Origin: Lachnospiraceae bacterium
GTDB taxonomy: Bacteria > Bacillota > Clostridia > Lachnospirales > Lachnospiraceae
DNA: 64,000 nt
Assembly: GCA_015058015.1 (NCBI GenBank)
Contig: SVDM01000001.1
Span: forward strand, 186,001 to 250,000
Reading direction: 5' to 3'
Position numbers and translations under genes: made by a program. Below are positions 25,991-35,177 of the stretch, one piece after another (position 1 is the first letter of the stretch; every line of letters starts with the position of its first letter). Under the pieces are notes generated by a model, which saw nothing but the letters and a program-made list of their open reading frames with translations, had not been told where the DNA came from and searched no databases.

Positions 25991-27016
25991 ATGGATTATA
26001 AGAAGGCAGGAGTAGATATTGAGGCCGGCTATGAGTCGGTAAAACTCATGAAAGAGCATGTTATGAAGACCATGAGACCTGAGGTTTTGACAGATATAGG
26101 AGGCTTTTCAGGGGCATTTGCCATGAGTGCTTTTAAAGATATGGAAAAGCCCACATTAGTATCCGGTACCGATGGTGTCGGAACTAAGCTGAAACTGGCA
26201 TTTATAATGGATAAGCATGATACGGTGGGAATCGACTGTGTGGCCATGTGCGTAAATGATATCGCCTGTGCCGGAGGAGAGCCCTTGTTCTTCTTGGATT
26301 ACATAGCTTGCGGCAAAAACTATCCTGAAAAGATCGCGCAGATTGTAAGTGGTGTAGCAGAAGGTTGCGTGCAGTCAGGTGCCGCCCTTATAGGTGGTGA
26401 GACCGCTGAGATGCCGGGATTCTATCCTGAGAATGAATACGACTTAGCCGGTTTTGCTGTTGGTGTTGTGGATGAACCAAAACTTATTACAGGTAAGACC
26501 ATTGCTGCAGGAGATGTGCTGGTGGGTATAGCATCATCGGGTGTTCACAGTAACGGATTCTCTCTTGTTAGAAGCATCTTTACCATGGATGAGAAGACTC
26601 TGGGAACTCACCATGATGAACTGGGCAAGACTTTGGGAGAGACACTTATTGCTCCTACCAAGATATATGTAAAAGCTTTGAAGGCTGTTAAAGATGCGGG
26701 AATTACCATTAAGGGCTGCAGCCATATTACAGGTGGCGGATTCTACGAGAATGTACCTCGTATGCTTCCGGAGGGTATCCTTGCCGAGATAAGGAAGGAC
26801 AGTTATGATGTACCGCCTATCTTTAAGATGCTTGCATCAACAGGCAATGTGGAAGAGCACATGATGTACAACACCTTTAATATGGGAATCGGTATGGTTC
26901 TTGCTGTTAATGAAGCAGATGTTGATGCCACTATCAAGGCAGTTTTGAGTGCGGGCGAGAAGGCTTGCGTAATCGGTAAGACTACTGCAGGAGATAAGGG
27001 AGTAGTATTATGCTAG
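25991..27016 (+). CDS. purM: Phosphoribosylformylglycinamidine cyclo-ligase
   Basis: 341 residues from ATG 25991, which has GAGGTG six bases upstream; a GTG at 25982 lies inside that site. It makes aminoimidazole ribonucleotide with [41 protein letters not shown] and [15 protein letters not shown] are family hallmarks. Its last seven bases overlap purN. Confidence 0.96.
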   Translation: MDYKKAGVDIEAGYESVKLMKEHVMKTMRPEVLTDIGGFSGAFAMSAFKDMEKPTLVSGTDGVGTKLKLAFIMDKHDTVGIDCVAMCVNDIACAGGEPLFFLDYIACGKNYPEKIAQIVSGVAEGCVQSGAALIGGETAEMPGFYPENEYDLAGFAVGVVDEPKLITGKTIAAGDVLVGIASSGVHSNGFSLVRSIFTMDEKTLGTHHDELGKTLGETLIAPTKIYVKALKAVKDAGITIKGCSHITGGGFYENVPRMLPEGILAEIRKDSYDVPPIFKMLASTGNVEEHMMYNTFNMGIGMVLAVNEADVDATIKAVLSAGEKACVIGKTTAGDKGVVLC

Positions 27017-27636
27017 ACATACTTGTAATGGTATCCGGCGGAGGAACCAATCTCCAGGCAATAATTGATGGAATAAATAATGGCACCATAACTAATACAC
27101 GCATAAGGGCAGTCTTTTCTAATAATAAGGATGCATATGCCTTGGAAAGAGCCAAAGCTGCGGGTATTGAAGCCAAGGCTTTATCACCAAAGGATTATTC
27201 GAGTCGTGCCGAGTTTAATAAGGCAATGTTAGACTATGCCAAGTCTTTAGACGTGGATTTGGTAGTACTTGCGGGCTGCCTGGTGGTTATACCCCCTGAA
27301 TTTGTAGATGCCTTTCCCAACAAGATAATAAATATCCACCCATCCCTGATTCCCTCATTTTGCGGAACGGGATACTACGGCTTAACAGTTCACGAGAAAG
27401 CATTAGAGCGTGGCGTCAAGGTCACCGGTGCTACATGTCACTTCGTGGACAAGGGAACCGACACCGGGCCTATTATCTTACAGAAGGCTGTAGAAATCTT
27501 GCAGGATGACACTCCAAAGACGCTGCAACAGCGTGTTATGGAGCAGGCCGAGTGGGTGATTATGCCGAAGGCTATTGACTTGATCGCCAACGGGAAGGTA
27601 ACAGTAAAAGACAATATTGTAAAAATAAAAGAATAG
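27010..27636 (+). CDS. purN: Phosphoribosylglycinamide formyltransferase
   Basis: 208 residues; formylates GAR using 10-formyl-tetrahydrofolate. [16 protein letters not shown] is the substrate loop near the N terminus; [18 protein letters not shown] at about residues 107-124 contains the catalytic Asn/His pair, and DTGPII holds the catalytic Asp. Coupled to purM by overlap. Confidence 0.95.
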   Translation: MLDILVMVSGGGTNLQAIIDGINNGTITNTRIRAVFSNNKDAYALERAKAAGIEAKALSPKDYSSRAEFNKAMLDYAKSLDVDLVVLAGCLVVIPPEFVDAFPNKIINIHPSLIPSFCGTGYYGLTVHEKALERGVKVTGATCHFVDKGTDTGPIILQKAVEILQDDTPKTLQQRVMEQAEWVIMPKAIDLIANGKVTVKDNIVKIKE

Positions 27637-27638
27637 AC

Positions 27639-27792
27639 GCAGTGATGATATATTCATTCCCGGGGACGCTCTCGCTCTGTCCTCGCAGTAGCAGATACTA
27701 AACTCACGTATCACAAAACCTTGTTTCGTAATACGTTCGTTAAGTACTGACTGCTGTGGACGCCACCGGGAACAAACACATCATCACTTTGC
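27639..27792. repeat. Branched palindromic element 4 (between purN and purD)
   Basis: Arms at 27639-27663 and 27766-27792 match over about 25 positions (GTGATGAT...TTCCCGG). Inside are GCAGT/ACTGC and GATAC/GTATC stems. The core GGGGACGCTCTCGCTC (27662-27677) matches the inverse of 12908-12922 at 14 of 15 positions. All four arm differences are transitions. Confidence 0.75.
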
Positions 27793-27887
27793 TACATATT
27801 GCTAAGATTTTTATTAATTGTTAAAACGGATTTAGTAATTGAATAGAGTTGTATTTAACACTCTTTCTGATGAGGAGGAAGATGATT

Positions 27888-29162
27888 ATGAAGGTTCTAA
27901 TAGTAGGTAGCGGCGGAAGAGAACACGTACTGGCTTGGAAGGTATCCAAGAGTCCTAAGGTGGATAAGATATATTGTGCTCCGGGCAATGCGGGAATAAG
28001 CAGCATTGCAGAGTGCGTTCCAATTAAGGCAATGGAGTTTGACAAGCTGACAGAGTTCGCTGTAAAAGAGGGTATTGATTTAACAATCGTGGGTATGGAC
28101 GATCCCTTAGTTGGTGGTATTGTTGATGCATTCGAGGCAAAGGGTCTTAAGATTTTCGGACCCAGAAAGAATGCGGCAATCCTTGAAGGATCTAAGGCAT
28201 TTTCCAAAGATCTTATGAAAAAATATAATATTCCGACAGCCGCTTATGAGAACTTTGATAATGCAGAGGCTGCTCTTGAGTATTTAAAGACCTGCAGCCT
28301 GCCCATTGTTCTTAAAGCTGACGGCCTGGCCCTTGGTAAAGGAGTTCTTATCTGCAACACCATGGATGAGGCTGTAGCAGGGGTAAAAGAGATTATGACC
28401 GACAAGAAGTTCGGGGATGCTGGCAACAAGATGGTTATAGAAGAATTCATGACCGGTCGTGAGGTATCCGTTTTATCATACGTAGACGGTAAAACTATTA
28501 AGACTATGACTTCTGCCCAGGATCATAAGCGTGCCGGAGACGGTGACACCGGTCTTAATACAGGCGGTATGGGAACATTTTCACCCAGTCCCTTCTATAC
28601 AAAAGAAGTTGACGACTTCTGTAAGAAGTATATCTACCAGGCAACTGTAGATGCCATGACTGCTGAAGGCAGAGAGTTTAAGGGTATCATCTTCTTTGGA
28701 CTTATGCTTACGGAAAAAGGCCCGAGAGTACTTGAATACAACGCCAGATTTGGGGATCCGGAAGCACAGGTTGTTCTTCCACGTATGAAGAATGACATAA
28801 TTGATGTGGTAGAAGCCTGCATCGACGGTACTTTAGATAAGATAGACCTTCAATTCGAGGATAACGCATGCGTATGTGTAGTTGCTGCATCAAAGGGTTA
28901 TCCCGTATCTTACGAAAAGGGATTCCCCATTAAAGGTTTTGATAAGTTCCATGATGACGAAGGTTACTTCTGCTTCCATGCCGGAACAGCCTTTGATGAT
29001 AAGGGCAACATTGTAACAAACGGAGGAAGAGTTCTTGGGGTAACGGCTACAGGACCGGACTTAAAAGCCGCTCGTGCCAATGCTTACAAGGCTTTAGACT
29101 GGATTGAATTCGACAATAAATACTATCGTCATGACATAGGAAAAGCTATTGACGAGGCTTAA
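27888..29162 (+). CDS. purD: Phosphoribosylamine-glycine ligase
   Basis: 424 residues from ATG 27888, nine bases after AGGAGG (27873-27878); earlier in-frame ATGs overlap or precede this site. It is an ATP-grasp enzyme forming GAR. MKVLIVGSGGREHVLAWK at the start, LVLKADGLALGKGV in the ATP-binding part (written here with its neighbours SLPIVLKADG), GMGTFSPSPFY and EYNARFGDPEAQVVLPR are typical. It closes the pur run; purF, purL, purC, purH and purB are elsewhere. Confidence 0.95.
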   Translation: MKVLIVGSGGREHVLAWKVSKSPKVDKIYCAPGNAGISSIAECVPIKAMEFDKLTEFAVKEGIDLTIVGMDDPLVGGIVDAFEAKGLKIFGPRKNAAILEGSKAFSKDLMKKYNIPTAAYENFDNAEAALEYLKTCSLPIVLKADGLALGKGVLICNTMDEAVAGVKEIMTDKKFGDAGNKMVIEEFMTGREVSVLSYVDGKTIKTMTSAQDHKRAGDGDTGLNTGGMGTFSPSPFYTKEVDDFCKKYIYQATVDAMTAEGREFKGIIFFGLMLTEKGPRVLEYNARFGDPEAQVVLPRMKNDIIDVVEACIDGTLDKIDLQFEDNACVCVVAASKGYPVSYEKGFPIKGFDKFHDDEGYFCFHAGTAFDDKGNIVTNGGRVLGVTATGPDLKAARANAYKALDWIEFDNKYYRHDIGKAIDEA

Positions 29163-29209
29163 ATAAAAACTCGAACTAATTAAATACAAATACAAAACAA
29201 GTAGGAAAA

Positions 29210-29238
29210 TTGACTTTTATTTCAATCTTTTGTATAAT
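29210..29238 (+). promoter_or_regulatory. Promoter of the large surface protein
   Basis: TTGACT (29210-29215), 17-bp spacer, perfect TATAAT (29233-29238). Confidence 0.78.
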
Positions 29239-29288
29239 AAATTAAATTATGTAATTAATTTGTCAGATAAAAGAAGGGAATGACATTT

Positions 29289-32200
29289 ATGCATAAAAAC
29301 GATTACAGTAAGATTGAATATGGAAGGCAAAGTGCCGTCAAATCAAGCAAAGAGAAGGCTTCTCTAGGCTTGTTTTGGCGGTCTTTTTTTGATGAAAATG
29401 AAGAAGATAGGGGAGTAATTTGGAGAATTATCTTAAAATACGGTGTGATTTTATTACTCTTAACAGGCCTGATTCTTGGTGGGATTACACTGTATAATAT
29501 CCATGGTGCAACTAAAATGACCGAGTTTTCAGAAAAAGAAGTTATTGACGGAGCCGAGGTTTATGTAGCTGCATCAGAAGGGACATTTCCCAAGGGCTCA
29601 ACACTTTCTGTTCAGAAGGTAAGTAAAATGGAAGAACAAAGTGTTAATGAAGCGGTAGGAAAGGTACGTAAAAGTGGCATCAATGTTGTATCTTCTTACA
29701 CCTACGACATTAAAGTTCATGATAACAATGCGAACGAAATACAGCCGGCAAATGGAAATAAGGTCAAGATCAGCTTCTCTTTAAAAGAGGCGGCTAATCC
29801 TAACCTGACTGCAACTGTATATCATATAAAAGAAGATAATGGTACGTTTAGTGCAGAAGCCGTAGAAACCCATAAAGAGGGTTTGCTTGTGGTGGCTGAA
29901 TCCGATGGGTTCTCCGATTACACGGTGGAATTCTCCTACCAAACTAAGATATTTACACTTACAGGGGGCGGTTCTGCATATCTTACAGAGCTTTTAGCTC
30001 AGGTTGGAATCACGAAAGAAGAAGCTGCACCGGTAACGGATGAGGATATAATAGCTGCATCAGTAGGTGATACCAGTCTGTTTACAGTTGTAAAAGAGGG
30101 TGAGGTCGTATGGACTATCACTTCATTAAAGAGCTTTACAACTCAAGAAACTCTTACAGTTACTGTGGGCGAAGTACCATACAATATAAGTATCATTTCA
30201 ACTACTGAGAATTCATATACTACCCCTGCAGTAGCAAGCCCCGGTTGGACTTACGATGGAAGTGCCCATAGCCTGTTTCAGACAATACCCGTGCCAAAGG
30301 GTGGTACAGTAAAGTATCAATATAAAAAGGACTCCGGTTCGTATATAGATTGTTCCACAACTGCACCGCAGGTAAAAGATGCCGGTACCTATATGGTTAA
30401 TTATAAAGTGGACGCATCACCGGGTTATACAGCTATAGAAGAAAAAAACATAACAGTTGTCGTTTCCCCTAAAGATCTTTCGATTAAGGCAAAAGACCAG
30501 GAGAATCTTACATACGGTGATTCAATTGTTAGCGAGCCCTCTATGGTTACACAAACAGGCCTGGCAAGTGGTGATACATTAACAGGGATAACGCTGACTC
30601 CCGGTACCACTGATGTTACCAATAACGGTACTATTACGGCTAGTAACGCTGTTATCTCCGGTGGAGCAGGTAATTATAAGATTACTTATGATACGGGTAA
30701 GCTTGCCATTGCGCCTAAAACCATTACTATAGCAAGTGGTATTACTGCATCCAATAAAACCTATGATGGCAATACTTCTGCTACGTTGAACTATTCGGGA
30801 ATTAACTGGGTAGCCTGCGGTAGGGTTGGCAGCGATGATATATCTGTTACTGCAACAGGGGCATTTGCTGATGCCAATGCAGGAACGGACAAGACGGTAA
30901 ATATTACTAATCTGACTTTGCAAGGTTCAAAGATAGGTAACTATGTGCTGGCATCAAGCGGTAATCAGGAAAGTACTAGTGCTAATATTGAGGCAAAAGC
31001 CCTTACCATAACTGCAGATAATGCCACAAGGGATTATGACGGAACTCCTCTTACAAAAGAAACCTATACATGTGACGGCCTTCTGGCGGAGGATAGCATT
31101 GCAAGTATTACTATAACAGGCAGTATAACGACAGTGGGTAGCTGCGATAACGTTCCAAGTGATGCTGTTGTTAAGAGGTACACTGGGGAAATTGTTACGG
31201 GTAATTATAACATTACATATGTAAAGGGCTCTCTTTCCGTTACTAAAAAAGCCCTTACCATTACTGCAGATTCAATTACGAAAACCTATGATGCAACTAC
31301 TTATTCCAAGAACGGATACTCTTTTACCGGCCTGGCAGAAGGGGATACCCTTACAAGCGTTACTGTCACGGGAAGCAGGATGGAAGCGGGAATAAGTGAT
31401 AATGTACCATCGGATGCTGTTATAAAGAATGGCTCTGATGAAGAGATGACGGAGAATTATGATATTACATATGTAAACGGACAGATAGAGATAACCAAGA
31501 AAGCAGTTACAGTTACGGCTCTTAAACAGACAGTTTTGCTTAACGAGGAGATTGACAAATCTGTTAAGCTGGCAGAGCTTTCAGGTGCTGTTAAGGGACA
31601 TGAACTATCAGAAGTTACTCTTACATCAAGCAGCACCGCAAGTCCTACGGAAAATGGTGAGATTACACCTAGTGACGCCAAGATTCTTGACGGAGAAACA
31701 GATGTAACCGAGAATTACGAGATAACCTACGAGAAGGGCCTTCTTACCGTAACCATGAAAAAGGGAGAGGCTGTTATTGATAATACTGACGGTGAGGAGA
31801 CAAGCGTTGTAGACGTGGAAGTATCAAATCTTCAGGGCCTGGTAGATGAAGAGGCGGAAGAGGGCAAGGCAGTAAAGATAGAGCTTGCCGTAAAGCCCAT
31901 ATCAGAGAATAAAATAAGCAGTGAAACTGTAGCTAAGATTAAAGAAAATGTTGATGCACTCTTTGCCTTCGTGGACAAGGAAAGCCTTAAGATTGAATAC
32001 CTGGAAATCGACATTACGAAATTTGTTGATACAGAGGACAAGGGAACTATAAAGGATACGGGAACACCCCTTGAGATCGTTATTACATTTGATTCGGCCA
32101 AGAATCATAATCCTGTTATTATTCGAAATCATGACGGAGATGTAAGGGTCTTTACGCTGATTAACGAAAGGCCGGCCAAGAATTATTATAGAGACGGAAC

Positions 32201-32621
32201 CTATTATGTAAAGGGTGATAAGATTTATATCTATTCCCAGTACTTCTCCGACTTCTCCGTAGCCTATTCGGAAGCTAAAACTTACAATGTGTATCTGAAT
32301 GACGGCAATGGAAATGTAACAAGATTTGTAGTAGGTGAAGGCACAGAGTTTATCCCGCCTATGGATATAAAGAAAGAGGGATTTGACTTAGAAGGATGGT
32401 ACAAGGACGAAGTTCTGGTTAATAAGTGGAATCCGGTCGCTGACACAGTAACTGAGGGCATGGTATTGTACGCCAAGTGGGTTGAAAACATAGAAACTGC
32501 AATTACCGGCACGGGGGATACTACACCCGCATCCAGAGCATGCAGTCTCATGTTTTATTCAGGAATTATTATAGTTTTAATGATTCTAACGTTGAGAAGA
32601 AATCGGGATAGGAGATGTTAA
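29289..32621 (+). CDS. Large repeat-containing surface protein with MBG/YDG-like and InlB-type repeats
   Basis: About 1110 residues. ATG 29289 is preferred because GAAGGGA sits nine bases upstream; ATG 29280 touches that site. Layout: about 45 cytoplasmic residues, one transmembrane helix (about 48-70), an extracellular region with several tandem domains of the MBG/YDG bacterial Ig-like kind (KTYDGNTSATL, RDYDGTPLTKETYTCDGL, KTYDATTYSKNGYSFTGL, each ending in NYxITYxxGxLxVTKK), one InlB B-repeat near the C terminus (GFDLEGWYKDEVLVNKW...LYAKWVEN), then TGTGDTTP, a second hydrophobic span and RRNRDRRC. The tail looks like a decayed sorting signal. An adhesin or matrix role is inference. Its 3' end overlaps aroA on the other strand. 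Confidence 0.82.
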   Translation: MHKNDYSKIEYGRQSAVKSSKEKASLGLFWRSFFDENEEDRGVIWRIILKYGVILLLLTGLILGGITLYNIHGATKMTEFSEKEVIDGAEVYVAASEGTFPKGSTLSVQKVSKMEEQSVNEAVGKVRKSGINVVSSYTYDIKVHDNNANEIQPANGNKVKISFSLKEAANPNLTATVYHIKEDNGTFSAEAVETHKEGLLVVAESDGFSDYTVEFSYQTKIFTLTGGGSAYLTELLAQVGITKEEAAPVTDEDIIAASVGDTSLFTVVKEGEVVWTITSLKSFTTQETLTVTVGEVPYNISIISTTENSYTTPAVASPGWTYDGSAHSLFQTIPVPKGGTVKYQYKKDSGSYIDCSTTAPQVKDAGTYMVNYKVDASPGYTAIEEKNITVVVSPKDLSIKAKDQENLTYGDSIVSEPSMVTQTGLASGDTLTGITLTPGTTDVTNNGTITASNAVISGGAGNYKITYDTGKLAIAPKTITIASGITASNKTYDGNTSATLNYSGINWVACGRVGSDDISVTATGAFADANAGTDKTVNITNLTLQGSKIGNYVLASSGNQESTSANIEAKALTITADNATRDYDGTPLTKETYTCDGLLAEDSIASITITGSITTVGSCDNVPSDAVVKRYTGEIVTGNYNITYVKGSLSVTKKALTITADSITKTYDATTYSKNGYSFTGLAEGDTLTSVTVTGSRMEAGISDNVPSDAVIKNGSDEEMTENYDITYVNGQIEITKKAVTVTALKQTVLLNEEIDKSVKLAELSGAVKGHELSEVTLTSSSTASPTENGEITPSDAKILDGETDVTENYEITYEKGLLTVTMKKGEAVIDNTDGEETSVVDVEVSNLQGLVDEEAEEGKAVKIELAVKPISENKISSETVAKIKENVDALFAFVDKESLKIEYLEIDITKFVDTEDKGTIKDTGTPLEIVITFDSAKNHNPVIIRNHDGDVRVFTLINERPAKNYYRDGTYYVKGDKIYIYSQYFSDFSVAYSEAKTYNVYLNDGNGNVTRFVVGEGTEFIPPMDIKKEGFDLEGWYKDEVLVNKWNPVADTVTEGMVLYAKWVENIETAITGTGDTTPASRACSLMFYSGIIIVLMILTLRRNRDRRC

Positions 32622-33846
32622 CACATTCGTAATCCGGAATGTGGGTTTCCCCTTCGGCAACAAGGGATGCTATAGCCATACTCATGGCGATGCGGTGATC
32701 CTTGGCTGAATCAATGGTAGCACCGTGAAGCGCTTTTCCTCCGGTAATTATCATACCGTCATCGGTACCCACAATATCTGCTCCCATGGCAGACAAATTA
32801 GAAACCATATAATCAATGCGGTTGGATTCTTTCACTTTGAGTTCGGCCGCATCTTTTATTGTAGTTGTTCCCTTGGCACAGGCTGCCATAACGGCTATAA
32901 CCGGCAGCTCGTCAATAAGGGTGGGAATAATATTTCCTTCAATGGTGATGCCATGTAAATCGCTGGTACGAACCAGGATATCTGCATAAGGCTCTCCGTC
33001 GGTAGTATGTTCGTTTTGTAACTCTACATTTCCTCCCATTTCTTTGCAAACAGAAATAATGCCCATTCTGGTGGGGTTAATGCCTACGTTCTTAATAAGT
33101 ATCTCGGAATTGGGAGTGATAAGGCCTGCCACTATAAAAAATGCTGCAGATGATATATCACCGGGGACGAAGACTTCCCTTCCGGTAAATGCAGGTTCCG
33201 GAGTTATGGTGGTGGTTGTTCCCTGTGCAATTACATTTCCCCCGAAGGAATTCATCATAATTTCTGTATGATTCCTGGAAAGATAGGGCTCTGTAAAGGA
33301 TGTATTACCTTCGGCATATAAGCCTGCGAATAATAGAGCAGACTTAAGCTGGGCAGAAGCTATCTTAGAGTCATAGTTGATTCCATGTAAAGCGGCCGGA
33401 CGAATCTCCATGGGAGCACAGCCGTTGTCATTAATACTTCTGATATCTGCCCCCATAAGGCTTAAAGGATCTATTATTCTCTTCATGGGACGCTTTTGAA
33501 TGGATTCGTCACCGTTTATCTGAGAAGTAAACCTCTGGCCACACAGTATTCCCGATAGAATTCTTGTGGTAGTTCCTGAATTGCCGGTATATAAAACATC
33601 CTTTGGGGCTTTAAGTCCGTGTAATCCAAGGCCTTCTATAGTGACGATTCCCTCTGCGATATCTACCGATACCCCCATCTTTCTGAAACAATCAATGGTT
33701 GAGAGACAATCCTCCCCCATAAGAAAGCCTGTAACTTTGGTGGTTCCTTTGGCGAGGGAGCCAAGCATAATGGCTCTGTGGGATATGGACTTGTCACCGG
33801 GTATAGTTATCTCTCCCTTGAGGGAAGAAGCTTTTTGTAATTTCAT
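32569..33846 (-). CDS. aroA: 3-phosphoshikimate 1-carboxyvinyltransferase (EPSP synthase)
   Basis: 425 residues; joins shikimate-3-phosphate and PEP in the shikimate pathway. GDKSISHRAIMLGSLA near residue 18, YTGNSGTTTRILSGIL, QLKSALLFAGL, KESNRIDYM and DHRIAMSMAIAS are all class motifs. It is read after tyrA from the same strand with eight bases between. The last 53 bases lie opposite the end of the surface protein gene. Confidence 0.95.
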   Translation of the reverse strand: MKLQKASSLKGEITIPGDKSISHRAIMLGSLAKGTTKVTGFLMGEDCLSTIDCFRKMGVSVDIAEGIVTIEGLGLHGLKAPKDVLYTGNSGTTTRILSGILCGQRFTSQINGDESIQKRPMKRIIDPLSLMGADIRSINDNGCAPMEIRPAALHGINYDSKIASAQLKSALLFAGLYAEGNTSFTEPYLSRNHTEIMMNSFGGNVIAQGTTTTITPEPAFTGREVFVPGDISSAAFFIVAGLITPNSEILIKNVGINPTRMGIISVCKEMGGNVELQNEHTTDGEPYADILVRTSDLHGITIEGNIIPTLIDELPVIAVMAACAKGTTTIKDAAELKVKESNRIDYMVSNLSAMGADIVGTDDGMIITGGKALHGATIDSAKDHRIAMSMAIASLVAEGETHIPDYECVNISYPDFFSTLESLKL

Positions 33847-33854
33847 ATTTTCTC

Positions 33855-34952
33855 CTAATGATAGATAGTGTATTTGTTGTCGGACAGAAGTATAAGGGCT
33901 TCATCTTTGGATTCCGCATCGTAGAACTCAATAAGCAGGGCACCGTCTCTAAACTCCCTGTTGTGTACGATTCCGATATTCTTAATGGAGATTTCTGCAT
34001 TTGCAAGAAGTCCCGCAACTTTTGCGATCTCACCGGTTTCATCTGCTAAGTCGCAGTAGATACTGTAGGTGGCATCCAATACTCCAAGACCTGAATTGGG
34101 GATGGAGTTACGATACTCCCCGGCTTTTTTGAAGAAGTCCATGATGGCTTCCTTATCTTGTTTGTCTATGTCTGATCTGATGCTGTTTAAGCTTTCTATG
34201 CATTTGTCCAGTTCAGCCAAAATGTTATCTTTGTTGGTAAGAGCAATTTGTGACCACATCTCGGGGGAAGAACTGGCGATTCGTGTTATATCCTTAAAAC
34301 CTCCTGCTGCCAGTTTCTTGAAGATATCTGCGCCCCCGGAAGTCTCGTTAACAGTATTAACCAAAGAGGCTGCCACAAAATGGGGCAGATGGCTGATTCC
34401 CGACATAATAAAGTCATGATATCCGCTTTCTATGGCCACGGGGATAGCACCCAGAGAGGCAATAAAGTCAGAGAAAGAATTAAATGTCTCTTCGTCGGCC
34501 ATATCAGTAGTTAGTATATAGTAAGCATTCTCAAACATGTGGTCTGAAGAAGCGGCAAAGCCTGTCTTTTCAGAACCCACCATGGGATGACCTCCGATAA
34601 AGGAAGTTATATTGTTTTCTTTGGCAAAGGCAGCTATCTCGGTCTTTACGCTTCCCACATCACTTACGATAAGCTTCATATCACCAAGTTTTGGCATAAT
34701 GCGCTTAAGTATCTTAATGTTTGTAATTACCGGAGCACATAAAAAGAGGTAGTCCAGTTGGGGTAGAAACTTTGGGTCTGTTATCTCGTCATGGGTCATA
34801 TTGGTCTTAACGATTCCTTCGGATACGGCTAAATCGACTGCTGCGGTGTCTTTGTCGCAGGCGTAGACCTCGCTTTCCGGATATATTCTTTTAATGGTTT
34901 TGGCCAGTGAGCCTCCTATAAGACCCAGGCCTATAAAACCTGCTTTAATCAT
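33855..34952 (-). CDS. tyrA: Prephenate dehydrogenase with C-terminal ACT domain
   Basis: 365 residues. NAD-binding Rossmann fold at the start (GFIGLGLIGGSLAKTIK), the catalytic region GGHPMVGSEKTGFAAS and MSGISHLPHFVAASL in the middle, and an ACT-type regulatory domain in the last 75 or so residues (AEISIKNIGIVHNREFRDG). It oxidatively decarboxylates prephenate to 4-hydroxyphenylpyruvate for tyrosine; the ACT domain suggests feedback by an amino acid. Transcribed with aroA, divergent from the EF-G-like gene. Confidence 0.94.
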   Translation of the reverse strand: MIKAGFIGLGLIGGSLAKTIKRIYPESEVYACDKDTAAVDLAVSEGIVKTNMTHDEITDPKFLPQLDYLFLCAPVITNIKILKRIMPKLGDMKLIVSDVGSVKTEIAAFAKENNITSFIGGHPMVGSEKTGFAASSDHMFENAYYILTTDMADEETFNSFSDFIASLGAIPVAIESGYHDFIMSGISHLPHFVAASLVNTVNETSGGADIFKKLAAGGFKDITRIASSSPEMWSQIALTNKDNILAELDKCIESLNSIRSDIDKQDKEAIMDFFKKAGEYRNSIPNSGLGVLDATYSIYCDLADETGEIAKVAGLLANAEISIKNIGIVHNREFRDGALLIEFYDAESKDEALILLSDNKYTIYH

Positions 34953-34990
34953 GTCTATTCTCCTGTTTGCACGTTCTTTTGCGTTACATT

Positions 34991-35020
34991 AGTTTACACC
35001 ATGGAAAAAGTCATTGTCAA
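34991..35020 (-). promoter_or_regulatory. Promoter of tyrA-aroA
   Basis: On the minus strand: TTGACA (35020-35015), 18-bp spacer, TAAACT (34996-34991). Confidence 0.65.
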
Positions 35021-35090
35021 CAGAACATTACTTTAAAGTGTAACGCTTTAACGCGACGCACTAAATCTTTGTGAATTTTGATTAAAATCA

Positions 35091-35119
35091 TTGTAATTAT
35101 TAGCGCAATTTAGTAAAAT
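35091..35119 (+). promoter_or_regulatory. Promoter of the EF-G-like gene
   Basis: TTGTAA (35091-35096), 17-bp spacer, TAAAAT (35114-35119), about 58 bases before the ATG. Confidence 0.6.
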
Positions 35120-35177
35120 AATTACTAGGTGATGTAAAACTTATGTCACAAATACAAATTGTATTGGGGGAATTCAT

